Shown: positions 24,541 through 33,090 of the stretch, in pieces
Layout of the letters: the number at the start of each line of letters is the position of its first letter
Numbering within the stretch: position 1 is the stretch's first letter
From: Flavobacterium endophyticum
GTDB lineage: Bacteria; Bacteroidota; Bacteroidia; Flavobacteriales; Flavobacteriaceae
DNA: 64,000 bases
Assembly: GCF_003634455.1 (NCBI RefSeq)
Contig: NZ_RBLC01000008.1
Location: 1-64,000 of the forward strand
Reading direction: 5' to 3'
Notes under the pieces: model-generated
Databases searched by the model: none
What the model saw: only the letters and a program-made list of their open reading frames with translations
What the model was told of the DNA's origin: nothing
Program-made: the position numbers and the translations under genes

Positions 24541-25326
24541 TTAAAATCCTCTTTGTCTTTTTGCTTCAAATATCAAGATTGCAGCGGCCACAGAAACGTT
24601 CATGGAATCAATTGCACCTTGCATTGGGATGATTATGTTTTGGGTCGCATTGTCGCGCCATTCTTGCGTGAGTCCGGTAGCTTCCGTCCCAACAACTAAA
24701 GCGGTCGGGGTGGTATAATCTTGCGTATGATAGCCCGTAGAATTCTGCAAAGTAGCACAATAGATGCTGATGTTTTTTTCTTTTAGGAAGGTAATAATTT
24801 CTTCAGTATTTCCTGTCGCGATGTTGTTTGTAAAAAGACAGCCCACACTCGAGCGTACAATATTTGGATTATACAAGTCGCTTTTCGGGTTGGCTATGAT
24901 AACCGCATCTAGGTTGGCGGCATCGGCAGTTCGCAGAATGGCTCCAATATTGCCTGGTTTTTCAGGTGCTTCGGCGACAAGAATGAGCGGGTTTTCACCT
25001 AAATCTAATTCAGATAAAGAAAGAGTTTTGGATTTTGCAATGGCTAAAATTCCTTCCGTAGTATCACGATAGGCTAGTTTTTGGTAAACTTCTTTGCTGA
25101 TTTCAATCAATTCTGCAGAATGGGAAAGTTTTCCGGCTTCGTTTTCAGAAATGATTTCCGGTAGAAATAAGATGGTTTCGATTTCATAACCGCCTTTCTG
25201 CGCCAGTTCGATTTCTCTTTGCCCTTCGATTAAAAAAGTTCCGGTCTGCTTTCGGGCTTTGGATTTTTCCTGAAGCAGCACCAGCGATTTTATAAATGGA
25301 TTTTGGACAGAAGTGATTTGTTTCAA
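24541..25326 (-). CDS. SpoU/TrmH family RNA 2'-O-methyltransferase
   Basis: A 261-residue SPOUT methyltransferase with an N-terminal substrate-binding domain (KARKQTGTFLIEGQREIELA) and a trefoil-knot catalytic domain showing all three SpoU motifs: EKPGNIGAILRTADAA (motif I, N and R), TALVVGTEATGLTQEW (motif II) and IPMQGAIDSMNVSVAAAILIFEAKRQR (motif III). It should methylate a ribose in rRNA or tRNA from SAM; the target base is unknown. The frame opens at TTG, and no in-frame ATG is near. A short spacer of 72 bp with a TAAGTCGCTAAGG phrase separates it from the DUF58 gene. Confidence 0.88.
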   Translation of the reverse strand: MKQITSVQNPFIKSLVLLQEKSKARKQTGTFLIEGQREIELAQKGGYEIETILFLPEIISENEAGKLSHSAELIEISKEVYQKLAYRDTTEGILAIAKSKTLSLSELDLGENPLILVAEAPEKPGNIGAILRTADAANLDAVIIANPKSDLYNPNIVRSSVGCLFTNNIATGNTEEIITFLKEKNISIYCATLQNSTGYHTQDYTTPTALVVGTEATGLTQEWRDNATQNIIIPMQGAIDSMNVSVAAAILIFEAKRQRGF

Positions 25327-25398
25327 GATTGTAGTTTCTATGTTTCTAAGTCGCTAAGGTACTACCTTTTCTAAAATCATAAAACCTAAAATCATAAA

Positions 25399-26730
25399 TT
25401 AAAGTATTCCTCTAGCTTTAATTTCCAAATATTTATTAATCGTGTCCAAAGTAAGATTTTCGGGTTGTGTCAATACCGAATAGATTCCGTATTTTTTCAA
25501 TTCGTTAACGATAAGACGTTTTTCAAAAGCAAATTTTTCAGCGATGACTTTGTCATATACTTCTTGAACTGTAACTGCCTTCGAATTGATAATTTCGTTT
25601 AGTTCTGTGTTCTGAAAGAAAACGACGACCAGCAAGTGGCTTTTTGCAATTCCCTTTAAATACGGAAGCTGGCGATGAAGACTGTCTAGAGTTTCAAAAT
25701 TTGTATATAAAATGATAAGGCTTCGGTGGTTGATATTTTTCTTTATGTCGGCATACAATCGGCTGTAATCGCTTTCAAAGAAATCGGTTTTGATGTTGTA
25801 AAGACTTTCCAAGATTTGGTGCATCTGTGAAGAGCGTTTTTCGGCTACGACACGATTTTCTACTCTTTTTGAAAAGGCAAACATTCCGGCCTTGTCTTGT
25901 TTTTTTAGAATTACGTTAGATAAAACCAAAGTCGCATTTATAGCATAATCCAACAGGCTTAGGCCGTTAAAAGGCATTTTCATCACACGGCCTTTGTCGA
26001 TAGCCATGTAAATGGATTGTGACTTTTCGTCTTGGAACTGATTGACCATTAACGAATTCTTCTTTGCCGTGGCTTTCCAGTTTAGCGTACGGATGTCATC
26101 ACCTTGCACATATTCTTTAATCTGCTCAAATTCCATCGTATGGCCAATTCTTCTGATTTTTTTTACACCATATTGAAACAGGTTGTTTGAGAAGGCCATC
26201 AGGTCGTATTTTCGCAGCTGAATATAAGACGGATAGGTCGGGACCATCTGGTTTTTGTCAAACGTAAATCTTCGGGAAACCAGTTTTAATGGAGAAATCA
26301 CATAGATGTTGAGGTTTCCAAAAACATATTCGCCTCGTTCTGTCGGACGAAGATAATATTGGATGTCGTCTTGAGAAGAAGCTTTTATTTTTCGCTTGAT
26401 TTCAAAATTACGGACTTGGAACTGCTCGGGAATTTCGTCTATGATTTTTATCCCGATAGGGAAGGTATAATAGTTTTTTATATGTACCCCAACTGGATTT
26501 TCATCGCCGTTTGATAGTTTTTCGGGAGCGATTCGAGTTCCGTCTATTCCGGTTTTGGCCGCAAATAAGATCAGTATGTCAAGGACTAGAAACGCCAAAA
26601 GCATCAGCAATACATATCCTGCCGCATTGTAGAGTGCCGGAAACATAAAAGCAAAGCAATAGATGAATCCGACGCCAATCAGCGCGAAAAAAAAGAAATT
26701 GTTGATGTATAGTTTTTTGGGCAGTTTCAA
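25399..26730 (-). CDS. DUF58 protein (MoxR-associated, vWA-like)
   Basis: A 443-residue protein with two N-terminal membrane helices (about 12-32 and 37-58) and the DUF58 core, including the diagnostic YVQGDDIRTLNWKATAKKNSLMVNQFQDEKSQSIYMAIDKG block near 205-245. This leads into a von Willebrand A-like fold with DxS-type residues replaced. Its start is TTG (an in-frame stop lies five codons upstream and no ATG is available). It ends the SpoIIM-to-DUF58 operon, 17 bp after the MoxR ATPase, which is expected to act on it as a chaperone. Confidence 0.87.
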   Translation of the reverse strand: MKLPKKLYINNFFFFALIGVGFIYCFAFMFPALYNAAGYVLLMLLAFLVLDILILFAAKTGIDGTRIAPEKLSNGDENPVGVHIKNYYTFPIGIKIIDEIPEQFQVRNFEIKRKIKASSQDDIQYYLRPTERGEYVFGNLNIYVISPLKLVSRRFTFDKNQMVPTYPSYIQLRKYDLMAFSNNLFQYGVKKIRRIGHTMEFEQIKEYVQGDDIRTLNWKATAKKNSLMVNQFQDEKSQSIYMAIDKGRVMKMPFNGLSLLDYAINATLVLSNVILKKQDKAGMFAFSKRVENRVVAEKRSSQMHQILESLYNIKTDFFESDYSRLYADIKKNINHRSLIILYTNFETLDSLHRQLPYLKGIAKSHLLVVVFFQNTELNEIINSKAVTVQEVYDKVIAEKFAFEKRLIVNELKKYGIYSVLTQPENLTLDTINKYLEIKARGIL

Positions 26731-26747
26731 AGCGGCAGTGTTTTAAA

Positions 26748-27764
26748 TTATCTAGGAATTTCGATAGCTTCAATCACCTGCTTGATGATTTCTACGCTTG
26801 TAATTCCTTCCATTTCACGTTCTGGCGTTACGATAACTCGGTGTTGCAGAACTGGAATTGCGGCTTCTTTGATATCTTCTGGCGTTACGAAATCTCTTCC
26901 GCGAATAGCGGCATATCCTTTGGCAGCATTTAGGATGGCAATCGATGCACGAGGCGAAGCTCCTAAATACAAGAAAGCATTTTCTCTTGTGTTTACGACT
27001 AGCTTGGCGATATATTCCAAAAGCTGAGGCTCTACAATAATCTGTTTTACCAAAGATTGGTATTTCTGAATTTCTTCAGAAGTCAGAACGGTCTGGATGT
27101 TATCTAATTTTCCATGATTCTGCAATAGGTGCTCTTTCTGGATAATCAGGATTTCTTCATCTAATTTCGGGTAATCGATATTCACTTTGAAAAGGAAACG
27201 GTCTAATTGGGCTTCTGGCAAACGATACGTTCCTTCTTGCTCAATCGGGTTTTGTGTCGCGATAACCAAAAACGGAGCTTGCATTTCATAAGTAGTGCCG
27301 TCCATTGTGATTTGGCGTTCTTCCATGACTTCAAACAATGCAGCCTGTGTTTTGGCAGGAGCACGGTTAATTTCGTCAATTAAGACTAGATTGGAAAAAA
27401 TCGGTCCTTTTTTAAACTCAAATTCTGATTTTTTTAGGTCATAGACAGAAGTTCCTAAAATATCAGACGGCATCAAATCGGGTGTGAACTGAATTCTGCT
27501 GAATCCGATGTTTAATGTCTTAGCCAATAATTTTGCCGTAATGGTTTTGGCAACTCCCGGAACTCCTTCCAATAGAACGTGTCCGTTTGAAAGGATAGCG
27601 ACCAAAAGCTGATCGATCATCTTGTGCTGACCTACAATAACGCTTCCGATTTCAGTCCTGATTTTTTCGATGCTTTCTTGCAATTGGCTTAAATCAATTC
27701 GAGATTGAAAATTTACGTTTTCGGTTGCATTTTCGTTTTGGCTGTGTTCTATATTTTCTTCCAT
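26748..27764 (-). CDS. MoxR family AAA+ ATPase
   Basis: A 338-residue MoxR ATPase. Walker A GVPGVAKT is at 67-74, Walker B LVLIDEINRAP near 128-138, sensor 1 LVIATQNPIEQEG and an arginine finger in EAQLDRFLFKV. The C-terminal lid contains GASPRASIAIL and RDFVTPEDI. MoxR ATPases are thought to mature or insert metal into vWA-type partners. Here the partner is the DUF58 protein encoded 17 bp downstream, and the other operon members are membrane proteins. Confidence 0.93.
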   Translation of the reverse strand: MEENIEHSQNENATENVNFQSRIDLSQLQESIEKIRTEIGSVIVGQHKMIDQLLVAILSNGHVLLEGVPGVAKTITAKLLAKTLNIGFSRIQFTPDLMPSDILGTSVYDLKKSEFEFKKGPIFSNLVLIDEINRAPAKTQAALFEVMEERQITMDGTTYEMQAPFLVIATQNPIEQEGTYRLPEAQLDRFLFKVNIDYPKLDEEILIIQKEHLLQNHGKLDNIQTVLTSEEIQKYQSLVKQIIVEPQLLEYIAKLVVNTRENAFLYLGASPRASIAILNAAKGYAAIRGRDFVTPEDIKEAAIPVLQHRVIVTPEREMEGITSVEIIKQVIEAIEIPR

Positions 27765-27785
27765 TGGATATGTGGATTATGTTTC

Positions 27786-29000
27786 TTAATTGTCTTTTTC
27801 TTTTGCGAAAATCTTTTCGATGGCCGTATTTAAGGCTATCAAGTCGCTTTCAATACTTTGATGATAGTTTTTTCGGTACTGGTTTATAAGATAGACGGCT
27901 CGTTGTATATCTTCTAGCTTCTTGCCTGTTTTCTGCTGTAGCTTTTTCTCGAAATTTTCATCCAGAACAGTAGTATCAAGCAGGTATTCGTTTCTAACTT
28001 TTTCTAAGAAATATATGATTTTCTTTTCAATTATATTGTCGTGATTGCCTTCTTGGAAATATAAATTTCCGATGGTTTTCGTAAAATCGACTGTTGTGTT
28101 TTCTAAAGGCTTTATGATTCTGACGATCCTTTGTTTTCTTTTTGCATTGAATATAAGGAAAATCAACATTCCTAGCAAAAATATATACCATACGGCTTTT
28201 AAAGCGGGCTGGCTAAGTATATAGCGCAATGGGGAATTTGAAATGATTTCCCCAGTCTGGTTTTTTACAAGCCAGAATATTTCTCCGTCTGCATAACTCA
28301 AGGCTTTAGCCGCATATTTTGAGTGATTGTCTTTTAAAAGATGATAGTTCGTAAAGACAGTCGGCTGTGTGTGCAGGTAAAATTCTCCTTTGCCATAAGG
28401 AATTTTTATAAAATTGACCAGCTTTTCTGATTTGTTTCCTTGATATCCAAGAACAGTAGTGTTGAGCGTGTCTATTTTATTGAAATAGGAATTTCCGGAT
28501 CCGACGGTGATATTGTATTTTTCTGAACCTAGATTTGGATTGGCCAGCCATGCCGAGATGGAATCCCTGCCTAGAAATTTTGAGGAATACTCGAATTTCA
28601 GGCTGTCCATTAATTTTTGCGGAAATGATTTTGAGCTGATAAAAATCTTATTTCCATGTTCGGCAAAATATAAGATTTCTTGTGTCGATTCGTCGTCAAT
28701 CAGGTAGTTTTCTGAAATGGAAAGAATGGTTCCTTTGGCTTTATAGGTATTGACAAGACTGTCATAATCGTATAACGGCTCAAGATATTCGTAGGCCGTC
28801 TGTGTAATCCTATTGACTTTTTCATTATCAAACAAAGCTGGAGCTTCTTCATTAAAGATATACATCCCAAAAGGAATTTTATCGTTAATTCCAAAAGTAG
28901 GCGACCAGTTGATTGGTTTCGGCCGTGTAGCATCAATATAAACAATACCCGCTAAAAGCAGTACCAAAAACACGATGTATATTTTGATAGTCTTGTTCAT
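27786..29000 (-). CDS. DUF4350 membrane protein
   Basis: A 404-residue protein with an N-terminal helix (residues 5-23), a large extracytoplasmic DUF4350 domain (GTILSISENYLIDDESTQEILYFAEHGNKIFISS, a Rossmann-like half) and a second helix near 268-286 (VWYIFLLGMLIFLIFN), followed by a basic cytoplasmic tail. It belongs to the MoxR/DUF58 locus in many bacteria, but its activity is unknown. The next upstream gene's stop abuts its start with no gap, and MoxR follows after 21 bp. Confidence 0.82.
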   Translation of the reverse strand: MNKTIKIYIVFLVLLLAGIVYIDATRPKPINWSPTFGINDKIPFGMYIFNEEAPALFDNEKVNRITQTAYEYLEPLYDYDSLVNTYKAKGTILSISENYLIDDESTQEILYFAEHGNKIFISSKSFPQKLMDSLKFEYSSKFLGRDSISAWLANPNLGSEKYNITVGSGNSYFNKIDTLNTTVLGYQGNKSEKLVNFIKIPYGKGEFYLHTQPTVFTNYHLLKDNHSKYAAKALSYADGEIFWLVKNQTGEIISNSPLRYILSQPALKAVWYIFLLGMLIFLIFNAKRKQRIVRIIKPLENTTVDFTKTIGNLYFQEGNHDNIIEKKIIYFLEKVRNEYLLDTTVLDENFEKKLQQKTGKKLEDIQRAVYLINQYRKNYHQSIESDLIALNTAIEKIFAKEKDN

Positions 29001-29816
29001 TTATAGGGCTTTGATGGTTTTTTCAAATGATTTTACGGCTTTTGACAAGGTGTCTTCTTCTAGCTCAAATTCGCCATACCAGATGTAGTTGTAGAGATAA
29101 GAAAGGTATGAAAAATCGTTCCTTAGTTTTTCGCTTTTTATTTCGTAGAGATAGTCGGAATTTGTTTTCTCGACATCCCATTCGATGATTTCTTTTTCGG
29201 CTAGCTTTTTCAGCAGCCATAAATAATAATAGCGCACGACCAATCGGCTTTCGCCTGATTTTGTGGCTTCTTTGATCAGCTTTTCGAAGTCGACCAAATG
29301 AAGGTTCTTTTCGATTTCATCGTAATGAATTACTTTTTTGTCTGAAGATTTTCCAAAAATCCATCGGCCTTCATCATTCATAATAGCCTTCACGATAAGG
29401 TAGATTACGAATAAGATAATGATTACGGCTAGAATTTTCAGAAATAGTTCAACAAAAGACATGGAAGCTTCCTCGCTGCTCAAGCTGAAAATTTTCCCAA
29501 ACCAATATGAAAGCCATTCTTTAAAACGATCCCAAGCATTTTTTTCTTGGGTCTTGGTTTCGTACTCAAAGCTCGAATCGCTGTATTTCTCTTTTAATTT
29601 GCTAAACGAACGGCTTTTTATTTCGGTGCTGTCGATTGCGATGTCTTTTTCAGAAAACTTAGAAATAGCAGTAACTGTGTCGGTTTTTTTTTCCGGCGGA
29701 GGATCCTGACTGAAAGCGGTATTCAGGCAGAAAAAGAAGAGAACTATGTAGAGTAGCTTATTCAAAATCTTTTCCGATACTGTCGATTTCTCCAAACGAA
29801 GTTTTGTTTTCCTCAT
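29001..29816 (-). CDS. DUF4129 membrane protein
   Basis: Up to 271 residues. A hydrophobic N-terminal segment (LLYIVLFFFCLNTAFSQ) looks like a signal peptide; one membrane helix lies near 125-145 (FLKILAVIIILFVIYLIVKAI); and the cytoplasmic DUF4129 domain fills the C-terminus (ESRLVVRYYYLWLLKKLAEKEIIEW...YLYNYIWYGEFELEEDTL). The ATG at 29816 overlaps the preceding gene by 59 bp and adds 17 basic residues. A TTG at 29765 would start MNKLLYIV, overlap by only 8 bp and place the signal peptide first; I consider that start at least as likely. Confidence 0.8.
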   Translation of the reverse strand: MRKTKLRLEKSTVSEKILNKLLYIVLFFFCLNTAFSQDPPPEKKTDTVTAISKFSEKDIAIDSTEIKSRSFSKLKEKYSDSSFEYETKTQEKNAWDRFKEWLSYWFGKIFSLSSEEASMSFVELFLKILAVIIILFVIYLIVKAIMNDEGRWIFGKSSDKKVIHYDEIEKNLHLVDFEKLIKEATKSGESRLVVRYYYLWLLKKLAEKEIIEWDVEKTNSDYLYEIKSEKLRNDFSYLSYLYNYIWYGEFELEEDTLSKAVKSFEKTIKAL

Positions 29817-30711
29817 GTTCTCTGCGGCTGTAGTAAATTAGGCCTTGGTTTACAATAAGGAGATTATTCAATACGTAATTTGCCAAGATTACAATTACAA
29901 AAATTATAGCCATCACGATTCCAATTGTAGAAAGCGCTTCTGTTGTTCCGTTAGCAGTCCCAGATTCAATTGAAGTAAAGAGGACAATCATAGAAATGAC
30001 ATACGGAATCATCGAAAAGATAGTCAGGACAACTTGAACAATCATATACATAATCATCGTGACGCCAATAATCGGCCAAAATTGCTTTTTTAAATATCCT
30101 ATAGCATTTCCAAACGAAGTAAAATAACCGTTTGAAGTATTGAGATAATCAAATAATGTAAGTGATAGTATGCTGAATAGTGCAGGAATGGCAATGATAA
30201 GCAATGGGATTCCGATAATGATAAAGGACAGAAACAGTAAAACGACAAACAAAATCATCACCAACGGCGTAATTATAAACAAGGAAATAATAAAATACAG
30301 TACTATTTTTCCTGCTTTAGATTTTAAACGGCCAATTATTTGCTTGGTCGTGAAATTGCTTCCTCCGTTTTCGTCATATTGTTGCAAATAAACAACTGGA
30401 TAGGCAAAATTTAATAAGGTAAGAAATAAGGAAAGAATAACAAATCCGACTAATGATCCGATAAAAAGACCTAAGTTTTCATTAAAAAGCTTTTCGGTAA
30501 AATTATAACCAGGATTTGTATTGTCTATTGAAGAAAAAATAGCTTCAAAATAAATTTTTGAAAGAAAATAGATGAAAACTGTCAGCAACAACAGGAATAT
30601 TCCGTTGATGACAAAATAGTTTTTCAGGAAATGCTTTCCATCTTTTTTGAAAAAGGAAAAGGTGTCGTTAAGATAATCGCTAAAATTTCTTTTCTTGAAT
30701 AAGGCTATCAT
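29758..30711 (-). CDS. Multi-pass membrane protein of the MoxR/DUF58 operon
   Basis: A 317-residue hydrophobic protein with about five to six membrane helices in glycine- and isoleucine-rich clusters (for example IFLLLLTVFIYFLSKIYF, LFIGSLVGFVILSLFLTLLNFAY and a long 150-190 stretch). I do not recognise a named family; it resembles generic glycerophosphoryl-phosphodiesterase-type membrane domains only by hydrophobicity. The ATG at 30711 overlaps the SpoIIM-like stop as ATGA; the longer frame to 30810 would overlap that gene by about 100 bp and is less likely. It belongs to the operon. Confidence 0.72.
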   Translation of the reverse strand: MIALFKKRNFSDYLNDTFSFFKKDGKHFLKNYFVINGIFLLLLTVFIYFLSKIYFEAIFSSIDNTNPGYNFTEKLFNENLGLFIGSLVGFVILSLFLTLLNFAYPVVYLQQYDENGGSNFTTKQIIGRLKSKAGKIVLYFIISLFIITPLVMILFVVLLFLSFIIIGIPLLIIAIPALFSILSLTLFDYLNTSNGYFTSFGNAIGYLKKQFWPIIGVTMIMYMIVQVVLTIFSMIPYVISMIVLFTSIESGTANGTTEALSTIGIVMAIIFVIVILANYVLNNLLIVNQGLIYYSRREHEENKTSFGEIDSIGKDFE

Positions 30712-31676
30712 TTGGCGGATTGGATTTTTTTGTTGACGATAAAAGGAAATATCAGAAAATAAAAAGAAATCAGGGATAAAGTGGATAGGATAATAAAGAC
30801 ATTCAGCCAATTCGGCATCTCTAAGGAATATCGGGTGACAAAGCCTTCGAGTATTCCAGCGGCAATGGTGAAAGGCATTGTTCCCATAAAAATTTTCAAG
30901 CTGCTCTTGAATCCTATCTTAAAAGAAGTCATTCTGGAATAGGTTTTCGGGAACAGTATAGAAGCACCTAGAATAAACCCAGCGGCTGCTTCAATTACTA
31001 TTGCGAAAATTTCCATGGAGCCATGAATCCAGATGCCTTGAACGCTTTCCCAAAAAACACCTTGTTCGTAGAAAAAGTATTGGAAAGCACCGAGCATTAT
31101 GCAGTTTTGAATCAAAATATAAAAAGTACCCAAGCCTGCAAAAATACCGTAAAGGAAGCATCGCAGTCCTACGTATAAATTGTTTAGGGTGATTCCGATC
31201 GTCATGCCCCAATTGCTTCCGTCTTTGTAGATTGCAACAGGATTACCGTCTTTGATGTTTTCTAAAGTCTTGTTGACATAGCCGTCGCCTAAAATCAGTC
31301 GTACAAAATCAGGGTCGTATTTTGCGGATACCACGCCAATTGCTGTAGTCAGGAAGAAAAGGAGGAAAGCGTATAAAACATACCTTCGGTATTGGTACAC
31401 CAGCAAAGGAACTTCGATAGAAAAGAAATACACGAACCTGTTGGTTTCTGTCCTTTTAGTCTTGTAGATTTTTTGATAGATCTGTGCTGCTAGATGATTC
31501 AGATAGACAACTGTCTTGCTTTTAGGATAATAGGTTTGTGCATACGATAAATCGTTGACCAAATGTATGTACAAACTGGCCATTTCATCAGGATTTTTTT
31601 TAGCTTTACCAAAAATTGCTTGTTCAAAGTCAAGCCATTTTTCTTTATTTTGCTTTATGAATGCAACTTCTCTCAT
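30708..31676 (-). CDS. SpoIIM family membrane protein
   Basis: A 322-residue protein of the SpoIIM/DUF95 family. A soluble N-terminal helical part (1-95, MREVAFIKQNKEKWLDFEQ) is followed by about five membrane helices; family blocks include NNLYVGLRCFLYGIFAGLGTFYILIQNCIMLGAF and WIHGSMEIFAIVIEAAAGFILG with a conserved HG. It heads the leftward MoxR/DUF58 operon and diverges from the RDD gene across only 20 bp. In non-sporulating Bacteroidota the role is not sporulation; an envelope function is inferred from the locus. Confidence 0.87.
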   Translation of the reverse strand: MREVAFIKQNKEKWLDFEQAIFGKAKKNPDEMASLYIHLVNDLSYAQTYYPKSKTVVYLNHLAAQIYQKIYKTKRTETNRFVYFFSIEVPLLVYQYRRYVLYAFLLFFLTTAIGVVSAKYDPDFVRLILGDGYVNKTLENIKDGNPVAIYKDGSNWGMTIGITLNNLYVGLRCFLYGIFAGLGTFYILIQNCIMLGAFQYFFYEQGVFWESVQGIWIHGSMEIFAIVIEAAAGFILGASILFPKTYSRMTSFKIGFKSSLKIFMGTMPFTIAAGILEGFVTRYSLEMPNWLNVFIILSTLSLISFYFLIFPFIVNKKIQSAK

Positions 31677-31696
31677 CTGATGCTAAAATATAAAAT

Positions 31697-32440
31697 ATGA
31701 CACAATTATCTATAAATACGACGCAAAATGTCAATATTAATTTTACGGCAGCCTCTATAGGTGATAGGATTTTAGCATACCTGCTTGATTTTCTGGCTAA
31801 AACGGCCTATGCTATTGTTGTGTATTCTATTTTTTTCTATGGACTGGGTATCAATAAGCTATTGGACAAAATGGATAATTGGTCCAGAATTTCAATATTA
31901 GTTTTGTTTTATATGCCGGTCATTTTTTATTCGCTTCTTTTGGAAAGTTTATTAGAAGGGCAGACTTTAGGCAAAAAGCTTATGAAAATAAAAGTCGTTA
32001 AAATTGACGGCTATCAGGCTTCTTTTGGCGATTACTTAATGCGTTGGGTTTTTAGGATTGTTGATGTTAGTTTCAGTGGCGGTATTGTGGGATTGATAGC
32101 TATTATTTCTAGTGAAAAATCGCAACGCCTTGGAGATATGACTGCTGGCACTTCGGTAATCACGCTAAAAAATAATATCAACATCAACCATACGATTTTG
32201 GAGGAAATTGACAACAGTTATGTGCCGACTTATCCGTTGGTGATAAAGCTAAGCGATAATGATGCACGAATCATTAAGGAAACGTTTCATAGCGCAAGGG
32301 CCAATCGCGATTTCCATATGCTTTCAAGATTGAAGACGAAAGTAGAAGATGTTACCGGTATTAGAAACCAGTCTGGAAATGATGAAGATTTCATCAAGAC
32401 GATTTTGAAAGACTATAATTATTATACTCAAAAAATGTAA
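31697..32440 (+). CDS. RDD family membrane protein
   Basis: A 247-residue protein with the RDD domain (about 20-150: IGDRILAYLLDFLAKTAYAIVVYSIFF, GQTLGKKLMKIKVV, DYLMRWVFRIVD), with three membrane helices. A polar C-terminal tail of ~90 residues follows. RDD proteins are often transporters or accessory membrane components. It starts 20 bp from the divergent SpoIIM-like gene, the usual genomic partner of RDD in this locus, so joint function with the MoxR/DUF58 proteins is plausible. Confidence 0.85.
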   Translation: MTQLSINTTQNVNINFTAASIGDRILAYLLDFLAKTAYAIVVYSIFFYGLGINKLLDKMDNWSRISILVLFYMPVIFYSLLLESLLEGQTLGKKLMKIKVVKIDGYQASFGDYLMRWVFRIVDVSFSGGIVGLIAIISSEKSQRLGDMTAGTSVITLKNNININHTILEEIDNSYVPTYPLVIKLSDNDARIIKETFHSARANRDFHMLSRLKTKVEDVTGIRNQSGNDEDFIKTILKDYNYYTQKM

Positions 32441-32487
32441 TTAGAATTACGAATTACGAATACACTAAATAATTTCCTGAAATTACT

Positions 32488-33090
32488 ATGTTTTATCTTT
32501 TAGATATTATCGGAACCATGGCTTTTGCGCTATCTGGCGCACTGACGGCAATGAACAAGAAACTCGATCCATTCGGAGTTTTTATTATTGCTTTTGTGAC
32601 TGCTGTTGGTGGCGGTACATTAAGGGACATTATGATCGGACGTACTCCTGTGGGATGGATGCGCGACTTGAATTATGTGTATTTTATCATTGCTGGCTAT
32701 TTCCTCGCTATTATTTTCAGGAAGAAACTAGACAGGCTCAGAACTTCTTTGTTTTTATTTGATACGATTGGCTTGGGCGTTTTTACGTTGATTGGCCTTG
32801 AAAAAGGATTAGACACGAATCTTCACCCGATTATTTGTATTGCTTTGGGGACGATGACAGCTTGTTTTGGCGGTGTCACTCGAGACATTCTATGCAATGA
32901 AATACCTGTGATTTTCAGAAGAGAAATTTATGCCACAATCTGCATTATTGGGGGGATTTTGTTTTTCATCTTAAAACGCTGGAATCTTGATAACGATATT
33001 CTTTATCTGATAACTTCCTGCGTGATGATCGCAATTCGCTTGATGGCTGTCAAGTTCAAATGGTATCTTCCAGCCTTGAACCAAAAATAA
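32488..33090 (+). CDS. Trimeric intracellular cation (TRIC)-type channel protein
   Basis: A 200-residue, seven-helix protein of the UPF0126/TRIC family. Two inverted repeats are visible: DIIGTMAFALSGALTAMNKKLDPFGVFIIAFVTAVGGGTLRD (residues 4-47) and FDTIGLGVFTLIGLEKGL...TACFGGVTRD, each ending in the glycine-rich GG-TxRD kink that lines the pore. It would allow monovalent cations across the inner membrane. Its stop touches the convergent T9SS gene without a gap. Confidence 0.85.
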   Translation: MFYLLDIIGTMAFALSGALTAMNKKLDPFGVFIIAFVTAVGGGTLRDIMIGRTPVGWMRDLNYVYFIIAGYFLAIIFRKKLDRLRTSLFLFDTIGLGVFTLIGLEKGLDTNLHPIICIALGTMTACFGGVTRDILCNEIPVIFRREIYATICIIGGILFFILKRWNLDNDILYLITSCVMIAIRLMAVKFKWYLPALNQK

